A program made the position numbers and the translations under genes. Under the pieces are notes generated by a model. It worked only from the letters and a program-made list of their open reading frames with translations. It was not told where the DNA came from and did no database searches. DNA of 6,786 bases from CAYVBJ01 sp964415185 (GTDB taxonomy: Bacteria > Bacteroidota > Rhodothermia > Balneolales > Balneolaceae), in assembly GCA_964415185.1 (NCBI GenBank), contig CAYPZI010000148.1, positions 1-6,786 on the forward strand, given 5' to 3'. Position 1 is the stretch's first letter; each line of letters starts with the position of its first letter. Shown piece after piece: positions 1 through 4,420 of this stretch.

Positions 1-42
1 GATTTATTAACAGCGGTAGTGAAATTATTGTTCACAGCTCTA

Positions 43-94
43 CTTCGCGTCCTCTGCGCCTGCCCTGCGTTCTTCGCGTGAAACCCTCGCGGCA
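43..94. repeat. Degenerate GCG-rich short tandem repeat in intergenic DNA
   Basis: Successive units of about 9-11 nt share a C/T-rich part followed by GCG: cttcgcgtc, ctctgcgcc, tgccctgcgtt, cttcgcgtg, then ccctcgcgg. The unit is imperfect and no reading frame is maintained. Similar pyrimidine-GCG tracts are familiar from intergenic DNA of many environmental bacteria, but I cannot confirm family membership here. The rest of 1-211 shows no gene. The only other structure is a small hairpin (GTGAA 19-23 with TTCAC 31-35). Confidence 0.4.
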
Positions 95-211
95 AGATTT
101 TCAATAAAGATGGTTAACACTAATATTTGCTCTATTGTATTTCGCGGATTCCGCAAATTTTTAAAAAAACCATTTCATTCTTTTGCTGAAAAGCTTTATC
201 ATTCCACTGCT

Positions 212-286
212 ATGAAAACCGAAATCGTACATATCTGCTGTTGTTGCACCATGAACATGGTGTGTTGTATGTGTTTACATACATAA
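212..286 (+). CDS. Cys/Met-rich leader peptide (24 aa), probable attenuator uORF
   Basis: This short ORF (ATG 212, TAA 284-286) encodes a 24-residue peptide with seven cysteines (C9-C12 in a row, C18, C19, C21) and four methionines (M1, M14, M16, M20). Eleven of 24 residues thus contain sulfur. Cys is normally rare, so a run of four consecutive Cys codons (236-247) is very unlikely by chance. The peptide has no signal sequence or domain. It lies just upstream of a terminator (318-349) and a SAM-I riboswitch that precedes methionine genes, which fits a leader peptide whose translation rate reports charged tRNA-Cys and perhaps tRNA-Met. Two hairpins lie inside the ORF: 247-253/256-262 and 266-272/277-283. 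No Shine-Dalgarno sequence is evident. Established parallel: poly-cysteine short ORFs act as cysteine-responsive attenuators in mycobacteria. The alternative of a functional Cys-rich metal-binding micropeptide seems less likely but is not excluded. Confidence 0.75.
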   Translation: MKTEIVHICCCCTMNMVCCMCLHT

Positions 287-287
287 A

Positions 288-329
288 GCGGCGGGTTTAC
301 GATTTTATTTCACTTTGAAAGCCCTCCGT
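288..329 (+). promoter_or_regulatory. Predicted antiterminator of the leader-peptide attenuator
   Basis: The segment just after the leader stop codon (288-298, GCGGCGGGTTT) can pair with 319-329 (AAGCCCTCCGT). This gives ten base pairs including two G-U pairs, with one C/U mismatch (292/325). The right-hand strand contains most of the 5' arm of the terminator stem (318-325), so the two structures exclude each other. A ribosome at the stop codon (284-286) would cover 288-298 and let the terminator form. One stalled on the Cys codons 236-247 would leave that strand free. This is the classical attenuation geometry; the structure is inferred from the sequence by hand. Confidence 0.5.
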
Positions 330-349
330 TCACTCGCAGGGCTTTTTTC
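318..349 (+). terminator. Intrinsic terminator of the Cys/Met leader
   Basis: An 8-bp perfect stem, AAAGCCCT (318-325) with AGGGCTTT (338-345), has a 12-nt loop and runs into six T (343-348). It starts 31 nt after the leader-peptide stop codon. The GC core is only five pairs, so it is a moderate terminator, as expected for a regulated one. It could also end an unrelated small transcript, but its overlap with the predicted antiterminator favours attenuation. Confidence 0.75.
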
Positions 350-393
350 GTTTATGGGTTTTCGTTAAAAAATTGTTCTTTTAAAATTTAAAA

Positions 394-526
394 CTCTTAT
401 TGAGAAAGGCGGAGGGAACAGGCCCTGTGATGCCTTGGCAACCGTCCCGATAAATTTTCCATTGGAAATTTTGTCGGGGGACAGGTGCCACATCCTGCCC
501 CGGTTTAGTGTGGGGAAAGATGAGAG
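394..526 (+). ncRNA. SAM-I (S-box) riboswitch aptamer
   Basis: The aptamer binds S-adenosylmethionine and, in this family, switches transcription off when SAM is abundant. P1 is formed by CTCTTAT (394-400) with ATGAGAG (520-526). The conserved core is present in order: AGGGA (413-417), GGCCC (421-425), GGCAACC (437-443), AGGTGCCA (483-490) and the P2 return strand CCTGCC (494-499). P4 is CCCC (498-501) with GGGG (512-515). P3 is longer than usual: about 15 bp across 446-478, with one T-T mismatch and one G-U pair. It is followed by a strong terminator and by genes for homocysteine synthesis, as expected of this riboswitch class. It begins 44 nt after the leader attenuator's terminator. Confidence 0.95.
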
Positions 527-554
527 AATGAGGTCAGTTGTTTAAACCTCTTCT
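525..554 (+). promoter_or_regulatory. Predicted antiterminator of the SAM-I riboswitch
   Basis: AGAA (525-528) and GAGGT (530-534), with T529 bulged, can pair with ACCTCTTCT (546-554), giving nine base pairs. The left strand begins with the last two bases of the P1 3' arm, and the right strand is part of the terminator 5' arm. P1 formation on SAM binding would therefore disfavour this helix and release the terminator. The overlap with P1 is short, so the exact switching helix may differ. It is inferred from the sequence by hand. Confidence 0.45.
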
Positions 555-604
555 GAAATCTTTCATTCCACCGGCAGGAAAGATTTCAGAAGAGGTTTTT
601 TTTT
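544..604 (+). terminator. Riboswitch-controlled intrinsic terminator, 21-bp perfect stem
   Basis: A perfect 21-bp stem (544-564 with 578-598) and a 13-nt loop (565-577) lead into nine T (596-604). It sits 17 nt after riboswitch P1 and 26 nt before the first structural gene, so it is the expression platform of the SAM-I element. The stem is exceptionally long and mismatch-free for a terminator. Confidence 0.93.
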
Positions 605-630
605 GAATCAAAAAAAGTTAATCGAAGTAA

Positions 631-1116
631 ATGAGATCCACATTTAACGACTGGTATGACCGTAAAATGAGAGCAACTGAAGAGCTCTCTCAGGAAACCG
701 ATGACATAGAAGAGCTGCTTGAAGAGATCCGGACAATTGCCGTAGTCGGAATCTCCCGTAATCAGCATAAAGACAGCTATTTTGTAGGCCGCTATCTGCA
801 AAATGCCGGTTATAAGATCATTCCCGTAAACCCGGGTGCTGATGAAATCCTGGGTGAAAAAGCCTATCCCGACCTGAAATCCATTCCTGAAAAGGTGGAT
901 GTTGTGGATGTTTTCATCCGTCCCGATTATATCCCTCAAGTTGTAGACCAGGCTCTTGAAATCGGGCCTAAAGCCATCTGGCTTCAACTGGGTACGGGGG
1001 AGCATCCTGAACAGAAGAAAAAAGCAGAAAATGCGGGAGTGCGGCTTATTCAAAGTCGCTGTATGAAGGTGGATCATCAGTTTTTGATCCGGCCCAAAAA
1101 AGAAGCCCAGGCTTGA
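631..1116 (+). CDS. yccU: YccU-type CoA-binding domain protein (COG1832, CoA_binding_2)
   Basis: This 161-residue cytoplasmic protein has a single Rossmann-like CoA-binding domain. The first strand and nucleotide loop are at residues 36-42 (IAVVGIS), followed by the family-typical GYKIIPVNP (60-68), a VDVVDVFIRP segment (89-98), IWLQLGTGEHP (116-126) and the C-terminal RCMKVDH signature (143-149) with C144. Members of this family bind CoA in crystal structures, but their cellular role is undefined. The start at 631 lies 26 nt after the riboswitch terminator, behind an A-rich stretch with no clear Shine-Dalgarno sequence. ATG 667 (M13) is a possible shorter start nearer the usual family N-terminus. 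As first gene behind the SAM-I riboswitch and 41 nt before metY, it is probably controlled by SAM and linked to sulfur amino acid metabolism. A regulatory or acetyl/acyl-CoA-sensing role is inference only. Confidence 0.88.
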   Translation: MRSTFNDWYDRKMRATEELSQETDDIEELLEEIRTIAVVGISRNQHKDSYFVGRYLQNAGYKIIPVNPGADEILGEKAYPDLKSIPEKVDVVDVFIRPDYIPQVVDQALEIGPKAIWLQLGTGEHPEQKKKAENAGVRLIQSRCMKVDHQFLIRPKKEAQA

Positions 1117-1157
1117 ATCAACCCAAATGAAATCACACAACTTAACTTAACCAGGCA

Positions 1158-2495
1158 ATGAGCACAAACGGACAACCACGTAACTATCACTTCGAAACAC
1201 TGCAACTGCACGCGGGACAAGAACCAGATCCCACCACAGGGTCAAGGGCAGTTCCCATATATCAAACCACATCCTACCAGTTTGAAGATACCGAGCATGC
1301 CGCCACTCTTTTTGCATTGAAGGAGTTTGGCAATATCTATACAAGAATCATGAACCCGACCACCGATGTTTTCGAACAGCGTATGACAGCCCTCGAAGGC
1401 GGAGTGGCAGCCGTTGCAACGTCCTCGGGGCAGGCAGCTCAATTTCTGGCCATTGCCACTCTTGCACAGGCCGGCGATCATATCGTATCCACTCCGTTTC
1501 TGTACGGCGGTACCTACAACCAGTTCAAGGTCTCACTGCCGCGGCTCGGAATTAACGTTTCGTTCACCGAAGAAGATACCATTGAAGCATTTGAAAAAGA
1601 GATCCGGGACAATACAAAAGCCATCTATGTAGAATCAATTGGCAATCCGAGGGGAAATGTCCCCGACTTTGAAGGGCTTGCCCGGCTCGCCGAAAAACAC
1701 AGCATCCCGCTTATTGTAGACAACACCTTCGGAGCCGGCGGAGCAATTGCCCGTCCCATTGACCACGGCGCCAATATTGTAGTACAATCGGCCACCAAAT
1801 GGATCGGCGGACACGGAACCAGCATCGGCGGTGTGATTGTGGATGCAGGCAACTTCAACTGGGGCAACGGCAAATTTCCGCTCTTTACCGAGCCGTCACC
1901 CGCCTATCACGGACTCAATTTCTGGGAAGTTTTTGGCGACCAGGGCCCGTTTGGCAATATTGCCTTTGCCATTCGCGCCCGTGTAGAGGGCTTAAGGGAT
2001 TTTGGGCCGGCTCCTTCGCCATTTAACAGTTTCCTGTTATTGCAAGGCCTCGAAACACTCTCATTGCGAGCTGAACGGCACTGCGAAAATGCATTGAACC
2101 TTGCCAAATGGCTGCAGGAAAATGAAACTGTATCGTGGGTCAATTACACCGGATTGCCGGATCATCCATACCATGAAGCCGGGAAGAAGTATCTGAATAA
2201 AAACAAGTTCGGCGCAGTTCTTACATTTGGTGTAAAGGGAGGATTTGAGCAAGCCCGCAAATTCATCGAGAATGTGGAGCTTGCCAGCCACCTGGCAAAT
2301 GTGGGCGATGCCAAGACACTGGTGATTCATCCGGCATCTACAACCCACCAGCAGCTAAGCGAAGAAGAGCAGGCCTCCGGCGGTGTCACCCCCGACCTGA
2401 TTCGCGTTTCGGTGGGTATTGAGCATATTGATGATATCAAGGCCGATTTTCAGGGGGCGTTTGATAAGATCACGTCGGGGAGTAAGGTTTCATGA
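1158..2495 (+). CDS. metY: O-acetylhomoserine aminocarboxypropyltransferase (O-acetylhomoserine sulfhydrylase)
   Basis: This PLP enzyme of the Cys/Met metabolism family makes homocysteine from O-acetyl-L-homoserine and sulfide (EC 2.5.1.49), the direct-sulfhydrylation route. The 445 residues fit MetY, which is longer than MetB/MetC/MetZ (about 380-400). The N-terminal FETLQLHAGQ (12-21) is characteristic. YTRIMNP (61-67) supplies the Tyr/Arg phosphate contacts, SSGQAA (89-94) the cofactor loop, VDNT (187-190) the pyridine-ring Asp D188, and SATKW (211-215) the Schiff-base lysine K214. The family insertion around residues 240-275 is present. MetX downstream produces its substrate, which supports O-acetyl rather than O-succinyl specificity. 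It follows yccU by 41 nt with no terminator between them, so the two are probably cotranscribed. Function is near certain; some activity as an O-acetylserine sulfhydrylase cannot be excluded. Confidence 0.97.
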   Translation: MSTNGQPRNYHFETLQLHAGQEPDPTTGSRAVPIYQTTSYQFEDTEHAATLFALKEFGNIYTRIMNPTTDVFEQRMTALEGGVAAVATSSGQAAQFLAIATLAQAGDHIVSTPFLYGGTYNQFKVSLPRLGINVSFTEEDTIEAFEKEIRDNTKAIYVESIGNPRGNVPDFEGLARLAEKHSIPLIVDNTFGAGGAIARPIDHGANIVVQSATKWIGGHGTSIGGVIVDAGNFNWGNGKFPLFTEPSPAYHGLNFWEVFGDQGPFGNIAFAIRARVEGLRDFGPAPSPFNSFLLLQGLETLSLRAERHCENALNLAKWLQENETVSWVNYTGLPDHPYHEAGKKYLNKNKFGAVLTFGVKGGFEQARKFIENVELASHLANVGDAKTLVIHPASTTHQQLSEEEQASGGVTPDLIRVSVGIEHIDDIKADFQGAFDKITSGSKVS

Positions 2496-2522
2496 AAGTT
2501 AGACGGTTCTTAGCTGCACCAT

Positions 2523-2642
2523 GTACACACCCCTGTCTTTTCAAAATCGCCTTCGGCGTTTTGAACAAGCCTGTCCCCTCTCGAGAGGGGACAGCATTAC
2601 CCTAACGCCGTCAGGCGATTAGGGGAAGGCAGGGGTGTGTAC
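2523..2642. repeat. 120-bp symmetric inverted-repeat element (MITE/REP-like)
   Basis: The outer arms 2523-2535 and 2630-2642 are a perfect 13-bp inverted repeat (GTACACACCCCTG), extending to 17 bp (2539/2626) with one G-T. The centre, 2571-2594, is a perfect 24-bp palindrome whose midpoint is also the midpoint of the whole element (2582.5). Between lie two hairpins: 2540-2565 (TTCAAAA, bulged T, CGCC, loop TTC) and 2600-2624 (CCCTAA, CGCC, loop GTCA, bulged A). Their halves are also complementary to each other (AATCGCC 2545-2551 with GGCGATT 2614-2620), so the element can fold as a cloverleaf or as one long hairpin. No T-run follows, so it is not an intrinsic terminator. No transposase is present. 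It fills most of the 204-nt gap between metY and osmC; no target duplication is evident beyond the symmetric TA inside the arms. Confidence 0.8.
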
Positions 2643-2699
2643 GGAGGACTGGCACAATCACCCCAAACCAAAAAACTCAACCATAAAACAAACACAACC

Positions 2700-3233
2700 A
2701 TGAGCACAACAACCATAGAAACAAAAAATACCGATCATAAATTAGGCCGGGCAATTTCAAAAGTCGTCGAAAAAATCCGGGAAAATCCTGAAAATGCACG
2801 GGCTGTATTTCAGGCCAACTCAAAACTTGAAGATGGATTTCTTACGGATGTGAAAGTAAGGAATTTCAACTTCAAATCTGACGAACCCGAAGGACTGGGC
2901 GGAACCGATAAGGGGCCCAATCCTGTTGAATACATTCTCGGTGCACTTGCTGCCTGCCAGGAAATTGTTATCAAAGCCAACGCCATTGCTCTCGGCATTG
3001 ATGTAGAGGAAGTATCTGTTGACGTTGAGGGCAGCCTCGATCTGAACGGTTTTTTGAACCTGACAGATGCCCGCGCCGGCTTTGAAAGCATAACTTATAT
3101 AAGCCGTATCAAAACCGGCGAAAAAGATCCCAGGAAACTGGAAAAGCTGAAAGAACTTACATTCACCCGCTGCCCGGTTCTGGATATCATTGAAAACCCC
3201 GTACCGGTTAAAGGTGAGGTTCAATTTGTATAA
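2700..3233 (+). CDS. OsmC-family protein (thiol peroxidase-like)
   Basis: This 177-residue protein has the OsmC/Ohr fold signature GGTDKGPNPVEYILGALAAC (67-86). Cysteine C86 and a second cysteine C158 in TRCPVLDII match the redox pair that reduces organic hydroperoxides in characterised OsmC/Ohr proteins. Residues 1-40 form a charged N-terminal extension before the domain. ATG 2700 was chosen over an in-frame GTG at 2637 because the latter starts inside the inverted-repeat element, whereas ATG 2700 directly follows AACACAACC, a sequence also found just before metX. It lies between metY and metX on the same strand, so it is probably coexpressed with them, although 204 and 131 nt gaps with repeats separate it from both. 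The role in sulfur metabolism is unknown: handling peroxide or reactive sulfur species is inference. It could belong to any of the uncharacterised OsmC subfamilies. Confidence 0.9.
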   Translation: MSTTTIETKNTDHKLGRAISKVVEKIRENPENARAVFQANSKLEDGFLTDVKVRNFNFKSDEPEGLGGTDKGPNPVEYILGALAACQEIVIKANAIALGIDVEEVSVDVEGSLDLNGFLNLTDARAGFESITYISRIKTGEKDPRKLEKLKELTFTRCPVLDIIENPVPVKGEVQFV

Positions 3234-3252
3234 TCGAAACATTGGCAGAATT

Positions 3253-3319
3253 AATTCATCGGATGACCCGGTAGATCTGAGTCTTTTTTACAATTTAAGT
3301 CTCAGTCATCCGATGAATT
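3253..3319. repeat. 67-bp element with 15-bp perfect inverted repeats
   Basis: AATTCATCGGATGAC (3253-3267) is repeated inverted at 3305-3319. Inside, TGAG-T-CTT (3278-3285) pairs with AAG-T-CTCA (3297-3304) around one T-T mismatch, so the whole unit can form a long hairpin with a 10-nt bulge on one side (3268-3277). Each arm also contains its own odd palindrome, TCATC-N-GATGA. The T-run (3284-3289) is in the apical part, not after the stem, so it does not look like an intrinsic terminator. It starts 19 nt after the osmC stop codon and is unrelated to the 2523-2642 element. Confidence 0.7.
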
Positions 3320-3325
3320 CCGCCG

Positions 3326-3350
3326 ACACACCCCTGGAGCCTGCAAAATC
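3326..3350 (+). repeat. Apparent truncated copy of the left end of the 120-bp element
   Basis: ACACACCCCTG (3326-3336) is identical to 2525-2535 of the 120-bp element. After 7 nt (6 nt in the element) CAAAATC (3344-3350) matches 2542-2548. Two blocks in the same order and near-identical spacing suggest a decayed or partial copy, placed directly before metX. The right arm and central palindrome are absent. The match is short, so chance similarity cannot be ruled out. Confidence 0.4.
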
Positions 3351-3364
3351 CCAACACAACCAAC

Positions 3365-4420
3365 ATGAACGAAGGCATCACCCAAACCAAACTTGAACAA
3401 CCATTCATCACCGAATCGGGATACCGTTTCGAACATGCCGAAGCCGCATACAAAACTTGGGGCCAACTGAATGAGAAGCGCGACAATGTCGTAGTTATCT
3501 GTCATGCACTAACCGGCCATGCGGCAGCCGATGAGTGGTTCTGGGGATTCTTTGCCCCGAATGGTATTTTTGACCGTGAAAATCATTTTGTGATCTGTAT
3601 AAATGTACCGGGAAGCTGTTACGGTTCGGTGGGGCCATGGTCGATCGATCCTGAAACCGGTGAGCCCTATAAAAGTGATTTTCCCGAACTTACAATCAGA
3701 GATATGGTTCGGTTTCAGCAGCTTTTGCTGAATCAGCTTGGTATTCGTGGTATCGAGTATGTAGTCGGTGGTTCACTTGGCGGGATGCAGGCTCTTGAGT
3801 TTGCCATCATGGATGAACGGATCCGCTCGGCTGTGTGCATCGCCGTGGGCAAGGAGCACACCCCCTGGGCAATTGGCATCAGCCATGCACAGCGCCGTGC
3901 CATCCAGGCTGACCCTGTTTGGAACAACGGGGATTATGATCGTGAGCATCAGCCTGCCAGTGGCCTGGCTGCAGCCCGGATGATGGCAATGATCACCTAC
4001 CGCTCACCGGCTGATTTCGACCGGAAATTCCGGCGTAATTTACAAAAAGGACATGAGGATTATTTCCAGGTTGAATCATACCTCGATTACCAGGGAAAAA
4101 AGCTGGTAAGCCGGTTCGATGCCCACTCCTACATCAACCTTACGGAGGCGATGGATTCGCATGATATTGCCCGCGGACGCGGCAGCGATGAAGCAATTTT
4201 AAACCGGGTCAAAATCCCGGTCCTTGTTGTCGGTGTGGATTCCGACCTTCTCTATCCCCCGGAAGAACAGCAGGAACTGGCACATCTTTTAGCCAATGGT
4301 ACCTATGAAGAAATTTCCTCTTACCACGGACACGATGCTTTCTTAATCGAATTCGAAAAACTCAATATAATTATCCGCCGGTTTTTTAAGAAAAATAAAA
4401 CTACATCTGCAAAACCATGA
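3365..4420 (+). CDS. metX: Homoserine O-acetyltransferase
   Basis: MetX transfers acetyl from acetyl-CoA to L-homoserine, giving the O-acetylhomoserine used by MetY. The 351-residue alpha/beta-hydrolase has the nucleophile elbow GGSLGG (135-140) with S137, the catalytic Asp in VDSDLLYPPEEQ (D294) and the catalytic His in GHDAF (H323). HALTGHAAAD (47-56) and PGSCYGSVGPWSIDP (83-97) are typical of the homoserine acyltransferase family. The start ATG 3365 follows AACACAACC by three bases and is preceded by repeat DNA. There is no C-terminal CBS extension. The stop overlaps the hom start as ATGA, so the two are translationally coupled. Acetyl rather than succinyl specificity is inferred from family features and the MetY partner; some MetX homologues use succinyl-CoA. 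Confidence 0.96.
   Translation: MNEGITQTKLEQPFITESGYRFEHAEAAYKTWGQLNEKRDNVVVICHALTGHAAADEWFWGFFAPNGIFDRENHFVICINVPGSCYGSVGPWSIDPETGEPYKSDFPELTIRDMVRFQQLLLNQLGIRGIEYVVGGSLGGMQALEFAIMDERIRSAVCIAVGKEHTPWAIGISHAQRRAIQADPVWNNGDYDREHQPASGLAAARMMAMITYRSPADFDRKFRRNLQKGHEDYFQVESYLDYQGKKLVSRFDAHSYINLTEAMDSHDIARGRGSDEAILNRVKIPVLVVGVDSDLLYPPEEQQELAHLLANGTYEEISSYHGHDAFLIEFEKLNIIIRRFFKKNKTTSAKP

Noticed and set aside
120..211. Bacteroidota-type promoter before the leader peptide
   Set aside because: Near-matches to TAnnTTTG exist (TAATATTTG 121-129 and TTCTTTTG 178-185), but neither has a TTG about 19-21 nt upstream, so no promoter is called.
350..392. Separate promoter driving the SAM-I riboswitch alone
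   Set aside because: The stretch is AT-rich and has a TTG (373-375), but a Bacteroidota-type -7 element (TAnnTTTG) at correct spacing would fall inside P1 and is absent. No convincing promoter is seen, although one cannot be excluded.
586..1140. Minus-strand 184-codon ORF across the yccU gene
   Set aside because: It is antisense to a clear CoA-binding protein, its far end lies in the riboswitch terminator, and it resembles no family. It is a shadow frame.
2637..2699. In-frame GTG start giving a 21-residue longer OsmC-family protein
   Set aside because: It starts inside the right arm of the 120-bp inverted repeat and encodes low-complexity sequence unlike OsmC proteins; ATG 2700 directly follows the AACACAACC motif.
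2523..3350. CRISPR array or attachment-site reading of the repeats
   Set aside because: The repeats are inverted and of two unrelated kinds, with no regular direct repeat-spacer pattern, cas genes or integrase nearby.
3190..3396. Plus-strand 68-codon ORF spanning the osmC end, the repeat region and the metX start
   Set aside because: It overlaps both real genes in another frame and translates repeat DNA; nothing supports coding.
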